This document shows positions 1-7,065 of a DNA stretch of 52,803 nt, piece by piece. A program made the translations under genes and the position numbers. The notes under the pieces were generated by a model. It saw only the letters and a program-made list of their open reading frames with translations, was not told the origin of the DNA and made no database searches. The stretch covers positions 1 to 52,803 of the IMG/VR virus record IMGVR_UViG_3300006865_000015, one strand, 5' to 3'. Source of the DNA: a virus. Each line of letters begins with the position of its first letter. The stretch's first letter is position 1.

Positions 1-204
1 GACACCGACGATGACGAGTACGACACGCTCCCGCAAAAGCCCGCTGCCAAGAAAGCAGTGAACGCTGGTCTCGCCGCCTACCAAGCCAAGAAGGCTGCTG
101 AGAAGGCTGCACAAAAGAAGCCTGCCGCCAAGACGGTAGCCACCAGCACGAAGGCTCCGGCGAAGGCACCCGTCAAACAGTCTCGCGGCAACAGCGACTA
201 CTGA
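1..204 (+). CDS. C-terminal end of a Lys/Ala/Pro-rich phage protein (partial)
   Basis: The reading frame is open from the window edge to a TGA at 202-204, so only the last 67 residues are visible. They start acidic (DTDDDEYD) and then become a low-complexity Ala-Lys-Pro tail with repeated AAK/KAP units, ending in SRGNSDY. Such tails occur on DNA-binding proteins, but no fold or catalytic motif can be seen here. A terminator-like hairpin follows at once, so this gene probably ends a transcription unit. Function unknown; a single-stranded DNA-binding or histone-like protein is only a guess. Confidence 0.75.
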   Translation, partial: DTDDDEYDTLPQKPAAKKAVNAGLAAYQAKKAAEKAAQKKPAAKTVATSTKAPAKAPVKQSRGNSDY

Positions 205-232
205 ACATCGCAGGTATTTGACCTCGAAACAT

Positions 233-266
233 GCCCGCCCCCACCCAGGGGTGGGCTTCTCCTTTC
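233..266 (+). terminator. Putative Rho-independent terminator
   Basis: A GC-rich hairpin (CCCACC, loop CAGG, GGTGGG, with further GCCC/GGGC pairing possible outside) is followed by a pyrimidine run CTTCTCCTTTCT. It lies just after the stop of the first partial gene and before the next ribosome site. The T-run is weak, so termination may be partial. Confidence 0.55.
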
Positions 267-310
267 TACCCGTTCCCTTCAGGGTCGCCACAATAGGCTT
301 AGAAAGCAAC

Positions 311-712
311 ATGACCAAAGACGACATCGAATACGTCCACATGGAGCACCTCGGTCAGACCCACATCTTCCCGAAGCTCTCCCGCAAAAACATCTCATTC
401 TGGTGGGGCGAAGACGAAACAGACGATTCTATGTTCAAGAACGTCATCGAGAAGGAAATCGCCGAGAAAACAATCACCGAAAACCTACTCGACAAGATCA
501 TCGCGAAGATCCGCGCCGAAAAACCAGATGAAGGCTTTACCTCCAAAGACATTCCGCGCCTGCTACACACTGCCTACCAAGATGTCGTCGTCGAAAAGCT
601 CTGGGAGTACGTCAAAAAGCCGACCAACTACAGCAACATCAACTTCAAGACACTGCAAGTACTGATCTACGCCCGCGTGAAACAAATCAAGCCGGAGATC
701 TTTGGTCAATGA
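311..712 (+). CDS. Hypothetical protein, 133 aa
   Basis: The start is taken at ATG 311 (MTKDDIEYVHMEH) rather than the upstream in-frame ATG at 218, because the upstream stretch covers the terminator hairpin and has no protein-like composition. The protein is soluble, charged and predicted mainly helical, with a central acidic segment (WWGEDETDD) and a Lys/Glu-rich middle. No family recognised. Its TGA overlaps the ATG of the next gene (ATGA), which indicates translational coupling. Confidence 0.7.
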   Translation: MTKDDIEYVHMEHLGQTHIFPKLSRKNISFWWGEDETDDSMFKNVIEKEIAEKTITENLLDKIIAKIRAEKPDEGFTSKDIPRLLHTAYQDVVVEKLWEYVKKPTNYSNINFKTLQVLIYARVKQIKPEIFGQ

Positions 713-996
713 AAGTCAACGTCGCCTTGATGGCACACAACCTGATCGTAAACGGAAACCTCCGTGGTGTTGCTAACCGCCAAACAGGTCGCTCCACCGC
801 ATTGGCTCTCTACTACATCGCTCGTGCTATCGAAAACCCTGGCAGCGAAATCGTCGTGCGAGATCACCACGATAGCGACGCCGCTCACGAGCTACTCCGA
901 GACCGTATCCGCGAGATAATCCACAAACTGGGCCTCCAAGGATTCACCTTCTCACAAACCGCCATCCGCTGCGACTTCGCAACAATCATCGACTAA
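709..996 (+). CDS. Hypothetical protein with a P-loop-like Gly-Arg-Ser-Thr segment, 95 aa
   Basis: Starts in an ATGA overlap with the upstream gene. Residues about 23-31 read NRQTGRSTA, followed by a helix, and then a beta-strand-like stretch EIVVRDHH. This resembles the start of small phage proteins with a loose nucleotide-binding loop, but a full Walker A (GxxxxGK[ST]) is absent. The C-terminal half looks amphipathic helical (REIIHKLGL). Function not assigned. The gene is real on grounds of coupling and codon use. Confidence 0.65.
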   Translation: MKVNVALMAHNLIVNGNLRGVANRQTGRSTALALYYIARAIENPGSEIVVRDHHDSDAAHELLRDRIREIIHKLGLQGFTFSQTAIRCDFATIID

Positions 997-1004
997 GGAA
1001 AGTC

Positions 1005-1430
1005 ATGAAGCGCATCACTCCGGCCATCATCATGGTCTTCTTCCTCCTCGCCCTGGTCTTCTGGACTGACCGCCCGAAGGCAGCCGAACTTGTTGTGCAC
1101 GGTGTGTCGTACCACTTCGACCGCTCGCGGGGGTGGAACGAGCAAAACCTCGGCGCAGGTCTCCGCTTCCAGCACAAAGACGGCTACTCCACTCAGATCG
1201 GCACCTATCGAAACAGCTACTTCCGGCAAACATGGTACGCCATCGGCCAGAAAGAGTGGCCCATCCTGTCAGCCAAAGCAGGTGTGTTCGCAGGCAAAGT
1301 CACCGGCTACAACGCTCCGCTTGCAGCTGGCCTAATGATCTCCACAAACAACTTGACCTTCAGAATCGTCCCACCCGCTATTCCTCAAACCACGGGTGTC
1401 ATCGCGCTCGAATTCCGAAAGGCGCTCTGA
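1005..1430 (+). CDS. Exported, beta-strand-rich protein (outer-membrane barrel-like), 141 aa
   Basis: An N-terminal signal peptide is clear: KR at positions 2-3, a hydrophobic core (ITPAIIMVFFLLALVFW) and a likely cleavage site near KAA-E. The mature part is rich in alternating aromatic and glycine positions (GWNEQNLGAGLRF, YSTQIGTYRNSYFRQTWY, GVFAGKVTGYNAPLAAGLMIS) and ends in a hydrophobic strand close to a terminal leucine, as small outer-membrane beta-barrels do. Similar small exported proteins occur in phages and proteobacteria, and some resemble the lipid A palmitoyltransferase PagP in layout. I see no PagP catalytic set that I can place with confidence. A role in altering the cell surface, such as superinfection exclusion, is inference. 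Confidence 0.65.
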   Translation: MKRITPAIIMVFFLLALVFWTDRPKAAELVVHGVSYHFDRSRGWNEQNLGAGLRFQHKDGYSTQIGTYRNSYFRQTWYAIGQKEWPILSAKAGVFAGKVTGYNAPLAAGLMISTNNLTFRIVPPAIPQTTGVIALEFRKAL

Positions 1431-1434
1431 AAAC

Positions 1435-1785
1435 ATGGCAAACACCTATCGCATCGAGGACTGCGCCTTCCGACGTGATCCTCTTGAGGCAAAGCAGATG
1501 CAGATGCGTCATCGTTTGAAGCCCGAAAGCGTAGACACGACTGACAACTCTCGGATCTGCTACCGCGTCGTTCGAAAAACGACAGAAGACGGGCATGTTT
1601 CAATGCATGCTGAGCACGGTGTTCTCTGTGCAGATGGGAGTCCTCCCACCCGATGGGAAAAGCTCTGCGAAGCCGTATCAGGAGACCGTGCCCTCGCCGT
1701 CACCCTGGCAGCCATCGATCGTGACTTCCGATCACGAGTCCGTACCATCGAATACTTCAAAGTGGAGCCCATGAATGGCTACTAA
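1435..1785 (+). CDS. Hypothetical protein, 116 aa
   Basis: Start chosen at ATG 1435 (MANTYRIEDC), which has a GAAAGG ribosome site just upstream. An in-frame ATG at 1396 would lie inside the preceding gene. The protein is basic with several Cys and His residues but no ordered zinc motif. Residues around 80-110 (LCEAVSGDRALAVTLAAIDRDFRSRV) look helical. No family recognised. It overlaps the next gene by 11 bases. Confidence 0.65.
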   Translation: MANTYRIEDCAFRRDPLEAKQMQMRHRLKPESVDTTDNSRICYRVVRKTTEDGHVSMHAEHGVLCADGSPPTRWEKLCEAVSGDRALAVTLAAIDRDFRSRVRTIEYFKVEPMNGY

Positions 1786-2059
1786 GAAGAAAGTCATCCC
1801 TGCCAAAAAGCAATCTGCAGGAGCCCTCGCGCTAGCAAAGTACCGCGCTGACCTCGCAGCAGCCACTAAGAAAGGCCCGAAGGCACTAGCCGCTTTCAAA
1901 GCTGCACACGCTAAAGCCAAGCCCACAAAGAACGGCGGTGCCACTCCGATGCAAGCCATCAAGCAGTTCTGCCTACACTGCACCGGCGACAAGATGGAAG
2001 ACGTGCGAAAGTGTACCGCGCCGAAATGCCCTCTATACCACCTGAGGCCATACCAGTGA
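1775..2059 (+). CDS. Zinc-binding C4 phage protein with Lys/Ala-rich N-terminus, 94 aa
   Basis: Two parts are visible. Residues 1-55 are a low-complexity Lys/Ala segment likely to bind nucleic acid. Residues about 56-94 hold a compact cysteine module AIKQFCLHCTGD, then VRKCTAPKCPLYHLRPY, i.e. CxxC followed by CxxxxC. This module is common in small phage proteins and is expected to bind zinc. Its biochemical role is unknown. The stop overlaps a GTG start (GTGA) of the next small gene. DNA or RNA binding is inferred from composition only. Confidence 0.75.
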   Translation: MATKKKVIPAKKQSAGALALAKYRADLAAATKKGPKALAAFKAAHAKAKPTKNGGATPMQAIKQFCLHCTGDKMEDVRKCTAPKCPLYHLRPYQ

Positions 2060-2181
2060 GCAAACCTGTTAAAAACAACATCCCTCCCAACAAACACCCG
2101 GACAGGCCACCTGCAGACAGCCCATTCCGAAAGACCTGGGATAAAGCCCACTACTTCTGGCACCCCAATGACTGGTTCTGA
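2056..2181 (+). CDS. Small hypothetical protein, 41 aa
   Basis: A GTG start in a GTGA overlap is preceded by a good TGAGG ribosome site. The peptide is Pro-rich at the start (NNIPPNKHPDRPPADSPF) and ends in an aromatic segment WDKAHYFWHPNDWF. A longer version from ATG 2026 is possible but would sit deep in the upstream gene. No family recognised. Confidence 0.55.
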   Translation: MSKPVKNNIPPNKHPDRPPADSPFRKTWDKAHYFWHPNDWF

Positions 2182-2264
2182 AGAACACGCCCATACAGCA
2201 AAACACCCTGCTACGTAGACTGCTACAAGCAAACTGCAACCACCCTAGTCAAGGAAACCACGTC

Positions 2265-2888
2265 ATGTTCTTCACTCCGGCCCACAAGCAAACTGACCCC
2301 GCCAAGCTGCCTTGTCAAATTCGAAATACCGCGCCTGTGAAAGCCGCTGAATACAAGCCCGCCCACAATGGCTACCCGGAAAAAGAAATGAAGACGATCG
2401 GAGACTACATCAAAAAGGTCAATGCTGAGGAAGGCAAGGTGCCTTGCTACATGGACCGCAGCAACCACTGGATCGGCTTCGACTTCGACCGCACTCTCGC
2501 CACCTACCACAAGTGGGCTGGTCCTGATGAACTCGGCGAGCCAATCATGCCGATGCTCGAACTCCTCAAAGAAACGCACAAAAACACAGAGTGTCGCATC
2601 TTCACTGCCCGTGTCTGGCCGTTGATCTACTTCGACCCACACAGCCTGATGTTCACCTGGGATGAACGACGCCACAACATCCCTGAAAAAGACCAAACAG
2701 CACGCATAGACAGCGCTCTTGCCGCAACACGCGCAATTCGCAAATGGTGTGACAAGCACCTCGGATTCCAACTCGCCATCACCAACGTCAAAGACATCCA
2801 CTGCGTGCGCATCTATGACGACATCGCTGTGCAAGTCGAGCCCAACACCGGTCGTCTTCTTGGTGGCAACAACCTCTGCTGCCAATGA
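2265..2888 (+). CDS. HAD-superfamily phosphatase, 207 aa
   Basis: The catalytic DxD of HAD hydrolases is at D73-x-D75 in GFDFDRTLATY, with D73 as expected nucleophile. It is followed by GEPIMPML, a Thr-containing motif II region (CRIFTARV) and, near the C-terminus, ITNVKDIHCVRIYDDIAVQVEPNTG, where the DD pair fits motif IV for Mg2+. Phage proteins of this type are usually annotated as HAD hydrolases or nucleotidases. The substrate may be a nucleotide or a 3'-phosphate end, but this cannot be read from sequence. AAGGA lies before ATG 2265; an in-frame ATG at about 2388 could give a shorter form that keeps all motifs. Confidence 0.85.
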   Translation: MFFTPAHKQTDPAKLPCQIRNTAPVKAAEYKPAHNGYPEKEMKTIGDYIKKVNAEEGKVPCYMDRSNHWIGFDFDRTLATYHKWAGPDELGEPIMPMLELLKETHKNTECRIFTARVWPLIYFDPHSLMFTWDERRHNIPEKDQTARIDSALAATRAIRKWCDKHLGFQLAITNVKDIHCVRIYDDIAVQVEPNTGRLLGGNNLCCQ

Positions 2889-2915
2889 TCAGGCACACCC
2901 TCTGCAAGGAGCGCA

Positions 2916-3122
2916 ATGAAAATCGTCGCCATTAACATCAAGCGAAAAGGAAAGAAGTTCATGTCACAAGTCACCACCCTAACTGACGGTGAGCGCAGCA
3001 CTCACGAAGCAGAAAGTATATCACCTGAAGATGCCACCTATCAAGCCGTCACCTACGCTACCAACATGTTGCGTGACAAGCTGTACTCCACCGTCAAAAT
3101 CAAACAAGTAGCAACCTTCTGA
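2916..3122 (+). CDS. Small hypothetical protein, 68 aa
   Basis: ATG 2916 follows a GCAAGGAGCGCA ribosome site. The protein starts with a basic beta-like segment (MKIVAINIKRKGKKF), has a Ser/Thr/Glu-rich middle and a helical segment (ATYQAVTYATNML), and ends in a strand (STVKIKQVATF). This suggests a small alpha/beta domain. No known family. It precedes a run of very small membrane-type genes. Confidence 0.6.
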   Translation: MKIVAINIKRKGKKFMSQVTTLTDGERSTHEAESISPEDATYQAVTYATNMLRDKLYSTVKIKQVATF

Positions 3123-3123
3123 C

Positions 3124-3219
3124 ATGACTCTCGTCAAGATCATTCACATCCTCATCTGCCTCGCTGGCGTGGTAGTCATCTGGGTAGGAACCATCAACAC
3201 CGGAAAGGTCTCAACTTGA
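3124..3219 (+). CDS. Single-pass membrane microprotein, 31 aa
   Basis: ATG 3124 to TGA 3219 encodes MTLVKIIHIL followed by a continuous hydrophobic helix (ICLAGVVVIWVGTI) and a short polar tail. It starts two bases after the upstream stop, and its stop lies inside a TTGA overlap that starts the next gene. Coupling on both sides supports translation. The function is unknown; it is one of several tiny membrane proteins in this arm. Confidence 0.5.
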   Translation: MTLVKIIHILICLAGVVVIWVGTINTGKVST

Positions 3220-3659
3220 GCAACAAAAATCACGCAGGATCCCGTAGCTACTACAAAGACCTTGTCCCTGGCTTCGAGTACATGGACATCATGGAGCATG
3301 TACTCGGCTACGAAGGTGTGATCGCACACCTGAAAGGTCAGATCTTCAAGTACACGTTCCGCATCGGCAAGAAAGACAAGGAGTCGAGTGAGTCTGAGAA
3401 AATCAGCTGGTATGCCGCTCGCCTCGACGACGTGATCAAACGGCACGAAGCCGCTGACGGTAGCTTCCCGATCCAGAACCCTCTGGTTCAAGCACTCATC
3501 TCGCAACACGAGCGTGAACTGGAGGCGATGGCTAACCAGTTCGAGGAAGAACGGAAAGTCAGTAACGCTGCTATCGAAGATTTGCGCAAGCGAATCGAAC
3601 CTACCTTCACAGCCCCTCTCAAAGGTGGCAACGGATTCGGAAAGAGACACAAGAAATGA
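3216..3659 (+). CDS. DUF3310-family protein (T7 gene 1.7-like), 147 aa
   Basis: A TTG start in a TTGA overlap has AAAGG upstream. Residues about 10-75 match the DUF3310 pattern: YKDLVPGFEYMDIMEHVLG, then a helix, IFKYTFRIGKKDK, then WYAARLDDVIKRH. In phage T7 the related gene 1.7 protein is a nucleoside monophosphate kinase acting on dGMP and dTMP, so a role in nucleotide supply is plausible here. The C-terminal half is a charged coiled-coil-like helix (HERELEAMANQFEEERKV) with a basic tail. Family assignment is by motif reading, not by search. Confidence 0.75.
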   Translation: MSNKNHAGSRSYYKDLVPGFEYMDIMEHVLGYEGVIAHLKGQIFKYTFRIGKKDKESSESEKISWYAARLDDVIKRHEAADGSFPIQNPLVQALISQHERELEAMANQFEEERKVSNAAIEDLRKRIEPTFTAPLKGGNGFGKRHKK

Positions 3660-3772
3660 GCCCTGAGCTCTTTAACACGACATGGTGGGAATGGGTCTTC
3701 CTGGCAACCGCCATGACGATCTTTCTCTACACCTGTTGCAGCAACGACGACGACCCGCCTGGAGTAGGTTAA
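3656..3772 (+). CDS. Single-pass membrane microprotein, 38 aa
   Basis: Starts in an ATGA overlap with the DUF3310 gene. The sequence has a Trp-rich entry (TTWWEWVFLATAMTIFLYTCC) forming one membrane helix that ends in a Cys pair, then an acidic tail SNDDDPPG. A lipoprotein-type signal is not convincing because the Cys pair comes after the whole helix. Function unknown. Confidence 0.5.
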   Translation: MSPELFNTTWWEWVFLATAMTIFLYTCCSNDDDPPGVG

Positions 3773-3773
3773 C

Positions 3774-3983
3774 ATGCTAATCGTGCTTGTCGTGCTTGTC
3801 GCCGAAACATGGTACCCCACTTGGGCATGGACTATGGATGAAAGATACGATCCGCAGTACCACTTCATGCCTCCGCGCGAAGGTCTCATGGGTATTGCGC
3901 CTATGCAAGCCTGCCACAAGCAAAGAGAGATCATGCAAAGCAAGTTTCCCACCCTGAAATTCAGCTGCGAGCACCGCCTATGA
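3774..3983 (+). CDS. Small protein with N-terminal hydrophobic segment, 69 aa
   Basis: ATG 3774 begins MLIVLVVLVAETWYPTW, a short signal-anchor or signal-peptide-like helix without a leading positive charge. The rest is polar with two Cys residues and several Met and Pro residues, compatible with a periplasmic domain. Its stop forms an ATGA overlap with the ligase gene. No family recognised. Confidence 0.55.
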   Translation: MLIVLVVLVAETWYPTWAWTMDERYDPQYHFMPPREGLMGIAPMQACHKQREIMQSKFPTLKFSCEHRL

Positions 3984-4888
3984 AACGAATCAAACCCATG
4001 CTGCTCTACCGGGAAAACCCCGACACGAGCAAACTCCCGTACCCTGTCTTCGTGACTCCCAAGCTAGACGGTATGCGCGCCGTCAAGCATGACAACGGAC
4101 TGCGAAGCCGTACGCTGAAGCTCATCCCGAATGTCTACGCGCAGGAGTACTTCAAATCAAACGCCTTCAACGGTGCTGATGGTGAGCTCATCTGCGGTGC
4201 ACCAAACGGCCCTGCCGTCCTGAGTGAATCCACCTCGCTGTTTCGATCCGACAGCAAGCCGCTACCCAACGAGTGGGGCTACTACCTGTTCGACTGGCAA
4301 GACGACAGCAATAAGCCCTATGAAGAACGCTACGATGAAATGCGCTACTTCGTGGAGAACGAAAAGATCCCGCACCTCTACGCAGTCCCGCACGAAAAGG
4401 TAGCTAATGAATCAGAACTCCTTGCCTACGAGCAACGCATGCTGGCTGCTGGCTACGAGGGTATCGTCATCCGATGTCGTGGCGGTAAGTACATCGAATC
4501 GCGCACTACCTTGCGGCAGAATAACACATTCAAGCTGAAGCGGTTCACCGACACTGAAGGTCTGATCGTAGGTGCCTTCGAAGAAATGGAAAACACCAAT
4601 GTGGCAGAAGTCGATGAGAACCTGGGCAACACCAAGCGGTCCAAAGCCAAAGCGGGTCTCGTCGGCAAAGGCACTCTCGGTGGTTTCCTCGTGCAAGTAC
4701 CCGGCTTCAAAGAACCACAACGAGTAGGCTCTGGCTTCACGCGTGATCAACGCCACATGTTCTGGAACGAGCGACACAACATCATCAACAAAATGTATGC
4801 CAAAGTGAAGTTCTTCGATCACAACATCAAAGACGAAGCCCGCCACATGATCTTCATAGAAATCCGCGACATGGAGCTTGATGGCTGA
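3980..4888 (+). CDS. ATP-dependent DNA ligase, 302 aa
   Basis: Seals nicks during phage replication. Nucleotidyltransferase motif I is TPKLDGMRA with adenylated Lys28. DGEL at residues 67-70 fits motif III, EGIVIR at 160-165 fits motif IV, and FKLKR at 184-188 fits motif V. Residues from about 190 onward form the C-terminal OB-fold region (GLIVGAFEEM, GGFLVQVPGF). At 302 residues it is somewhat shorter than T7 ligase (359), as minimal viral ligases are. It starts in an ATGA overlap. Catalytic motifs are intact, so it should be active. Confidence 0.93.
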   Translation: MKRIKPMLLYRENPDTSKLPYPVFVTPKLDGMRAVKHDNGLRSRTLKLIPNVYAQEYFKSNAFNGADGELICGAPNGPAVLSESTSLFRSDSKPLPNEWGYYLFDWQDDSNKPYEERYDEMRYFVENEKIPHLYAVPHEKVANESELLAYEQRMLAAGYEGIVIRCRGGKYIESRTTLRQNNTFKLKRFTDTEGLIVGAFEEMENTNVAEVDENLGNTKRSKAKAGLVGKGTLGGFLVQVPGFKEPQRVGSGFTRDQRHMFWNERHNIINKMYAKVKFFDHNIKDEARHMIFIEIRDMELDG

Positions 4889-4940
4889 GCTCCACCGCCC
4901 TTACTCCTGAAGGACATCCGCGTAGATAGTTTCCGCAGCT

Positions 4941-4957
4941 AAGACCCTCATGGTCTT
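4941..4957 (+). promoter_or_regulatory. Stem-loop in the ligase downstream gap
   Basis: AAGACC, 5-nt loop CTCAT, GGTCTT form a perfect 6-bp stem inside a 101-base non-coding gap (4889-4989). It is followed by GGGGAGCG rather than a T-run, so it is unlike a terminator. It may be an RNA-processing or regulatory hairpin. Because N4-type virion polymerases use short hairpin promoters, that reading is also possible but unproven. The rest of the gap shows nothing recognisable. Confidence 0.35.
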
Positions 4958-4989
4958 GGGGAGCGCCACCGTGAATTGGTCAAAGACAA

Positions 4990-5136
4990 ATGTCCGGCTA
5001 CGCCGTAGCATCCTACCTGAAAACCTTCGACAAAGAGCCCTACATACCAAACTGGTTACTGGCTCTTATCAGCTACGCAATCGCTGTCCTCACCCTCTAC
5101 AGCTTCCACAAACATGACTACTCAGAGCATCCTTGA
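4990..5136 (+). CDS. Small membrane protein, 48 aa
   Basis: ATG 4990 to TGA 5136. A polar N-terminus (SGYAVASYLKTFDKEPYIP) is followed by one membrane helix (NWLLALISYAIAVLTLYSF) and a His-rich tail HKHDYSEHP. It overlaps the next gene by 23 bases. No strong ribosome site is visible (GTCAAAGACAA). Function unknown. Confidence 0.5.
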   Translation: MSGYAVASYLKTFDKEPYIPNWLLALISYAIAVLTLYSFHKHDYSEHP

Positions 5137-5830
5137 CTGCTTCAAGATGGCTGGCTTCGATCCTGCCATCTGGGAAGAACGCAATCGTGATGAAGCCCGT
5201 TGGACTGCCCTTGCGCATAAAAATACCGTCTACAACGCCTACCTGAACTGGACTGTACGTCGTGAAGGTGGACCTGACGAAGCCAGCTACAACAAATACT
5301 TTCCTAAAAACCCCAACCCGCAAGCTCTCACCTTAGAAGAGCAGGCTGAAATGGACCGCTTCGCCGAAAAGTACAAGCATCTTCGCAAGCACGGCGAGTT
5401 CCCTGGCTACTGGCTCCTTGCCTACGAGACTCAACGAGAGAGGGTCAAGCTGCTACAGACCACACCACTGATCCAACTACTCGTGGAACAAGACGAGAAG
5501 TACCTTATCGACAACGGTTGGCGTTGGCCTCTCAAGGTAAAAAAGCTCATTGAGGCAGGCTGGATCATGTCAGAGATTCGAGTGACCTTCACCAAAGCGC
5601 CTACCGCATGGTGGACGCAAGGCGCTATGTTCAGGCTCCATGCTGGTGGCTTGCAAACGAAGCTGCACCGCGTCATTAGCATCACAGGAGACACCATCAC
5701 CTACGAACCTGCAGGTTACACCAACTACGGGTACATGCTTATCAAACCCCGTTCAAAGCGACCCACCACAGAGTCTCTCGCAAAGTTTCGCCAACGAGAG
5801 TGTGTTCCTATTATCGCCGTTGCGGCATGA
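5114..5830 (+). CDS. Hypothetical protein, 238 aa
   Basis: A sizeable soluble protein with an N-terminal helical half (repeated Glu/Arg/Ala with NKYFPKNPN and a long charged segment) and a C-terminal beta-like half (WTQGAMFRLHAGGLQTKLHRVISI, then YEPAGYTNYGYMLIKPR). No catalytic motif or family is recognised. Its stop overlaps the ATG of the metallophosphoesterase gene. Coupling to replication-repair genes suggests a DNA-metabolism role, as inference only. Confidence 0.7.
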   Translation: MTTQSILDCFKMAGFDPAIWEERNRDEARWTALAHKNTVYNAYLNWTVRREGGPDEASYNKYFPKNPNPQALTLEEQAEMDRFAEKYKHLRKHGEFPGYWLLAYETQRERVKLLQTTPLIQLLVEQDEKYLIDNGWRWPLKVKKLIEAGWIMSEIRVTFTKAPTAWWTQGAMFRLHAGGLQTKLHRVISITGDTITYEPAGYTNYGYMLIKPRSKRPTTESLAKFRQRECVPIIAVAA

Positions 5831-6348
5831 GTCGAATCATCCTCTGTAGTGATCTCCACTTGGGTCACAAGAACATCTACAAGTATCGCAAGCTCCATGG
5901 GTTAGAGTTCGTCGATGAAGCCGCGCATCGCCACTGGCTCATGGGAGAGTTGTCCCGAGCGTTCAACCCGAATGACCACATCGTCGTGACTGGTGATGTG
6001 GCATTCACCAAAGAAGCTCTTAAGGAGTTTGGCAAGCTGCCCGGTCGAAAGACCCTGGTGCGCGGTAACCACGACAACTTCAAGACGCATGAATACCTTG
6101 AAGTGTTCGACGATGTGCACGGTCTTTGGAACTGGAAGTCTTTCTGGCTGAGCCATGCGCCTATTCACCCGGATGAACTTCGCGGGCGAGTCAACCTGCA
6201 TGGACACGTCCATAGAAGTACGTTAGCTGACCCCCGCTACTTCAACCTCTGCGTTGAAAACCTACAGGTAGTGTTCGGGCGTCCTTGGTGTACTCTCGAT
6301 GAAATCCGCTACCTACGCCCTCGTACTAAAGAACTGGAACAGAAATGA
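5827..6348 (+). CDS. Calcineurin-like metallophosphoesterase, 173 aa
   Basis: All metal-binding motifs of the family are present in order: SDLHLGH (D9, H11), TGDVAF (D57), RGNHDN (N81, H82), LSHAPIH (H110) and NLHGHVH (H125, H127). These bind two metal ions and cleave phosphoesters. Small phage members act on nucleotides or nucleic-acid ends; the substrate is not readable here. The start is ATG 5827 in an ATGA overlap, not the upstream in-frame ATG at 5800, which lies inside the preceding gene. Confidence 0.9.
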   Translation: MSRIILCSDLHLGHKNIYKYRKLHGLEFVDEAAHRHWLMGELSRAFNPNDHIVVTGDVAFTKEALKEFGKLPGRKTLVRGNHDNFKTHEYLEVFDDVHGLWNWKSFWLSHAPIHPDELRGRVNLHGHVHRSTLADPRYFNLCVENLQVVFGRPWCTLDEIRYLRPRTKELEQK

Positions 6349-6387
6349 TCACTGAGCAAGACCTGTCAAGAGTCCTTCGACAGTCGG

Positions 6388-6543
6388 ATGGCTGCTGCAG
6401 GTATCAAACTGCACTCTAAGCGTTGGGAAGAGCAGCTGGAAACCCTCATGCAAGGCGTACTAGCTGCGACAGGTGCAATGAGTATTGCCCGTGCCAATCA
6501 ACTCTACTCCTTCTGCCTCTGTGAGAGGCTTTCCAAATGGTAG
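6388..6543 (+). CDS. Possible small protein, 51 aa
   Basis: The 204-base stretch between the phosphoesterase and the nucleotidyltransferase-like gene holds this frame: MAAAGIKLHSKRWEEQLETL, then a helical stretch and LYSFCLCERLSKW. The frame stays protein-like upstream of the ATG to the TGA at 6346, so the true start may be unusual. A competing 24-codon frame starts in an ATGA overlap at 6345 and ends at 6419. No strong ribosome site favours either. Family unknown. Confidence 0.35.
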   Translation: MAAAGIKLHSKRWEEQLETLMQGVLAATGAMSIARANQLYSFCLCERLSKW

Positions 6544-6552
6544 GTTACAAAC

Positions 6553-7065
6553 ATGAGCATCGCTAATCCTCTCCCCCTCACTGACGCTGAACTCCAAGAC
6601 CCGACCCCTGTCTTGGAAGAACTTCACGCTGAGCCGGTACCTACTGCCCAACCAGCAAGGATCTTTAGTCCTGATGCCAAGCAAAAAGCCATCTCAGATG
6701 CCCATACCGCAGTGCCGGAAGCCTCGAAATACTTCCTTGGGGGTTCCGCTGGCTTGGGTCTAAAAGCAGCTGACATCGACATCTTCATGCTCGTTCCTAA
6801 TGTGAACGAAGTTGCAGCGCGCCTTGCCGACTACGGATTCACTTACCCGCGCTTCAACGACTACGACAACAAAGGCTTCATCCCTTTTAGAAAAGGAGAC
6901 CTCAACATCATCGTCATGGATGATGAGCGTGACTACGACCGGACAGAGATCGCATACAAAGTGTGCCAGTACCTCGTGTCCGAAGGAATCCACCCGACAA
7001 AGGAGCAACGAAAGGTGATCCATCACATCCTGCAAGGCAAGCCTGCTTCATTCGCGACCCAATGA
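6553..7065 (+). CDS. Nucleotidyltransferase-fold protein, 170 aa
   Basis: Residues about 61-80 read FLGGSAGLGLKAADIDIF, matching the GGSxxxG...D-x-D signature of minimal nucleotidyltransferases, with D74 and D76 as metal ligands. A third acidic position could be in the strand LNIIVMDDERD. Residues 1-40 are a disordered Pro/Glu linker. Related phage proteins are annotated as nucleotidyltransferases of unknown substrate; tRNA, protein or nucleotide modification are all possible. It overlaps the exonuclease gene by ATGA. Confidence 0.7.
   Translation: MSIANPLPLTDAELQDPTPVLEELHAEPVPTAQPARIFSPDAKQKAISDAHTAVPEASKYFLGGSAGLGLKAADIDIFMLVPNVNEVAARLADYGFTYPRFNDYDNKGFIPFRKGDLNIIVMDDERDYDRTEIAYKVCQYLVSEGIHPTKEQRKVIHHILQGKPASFATQ

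Noticed and set aside
218-310. Upstream ATG 218 for the first complete gene
   Set aside because: The extra 31 residues span a terminator hairpin and have unnatural composition; ATG 311 is preferred.
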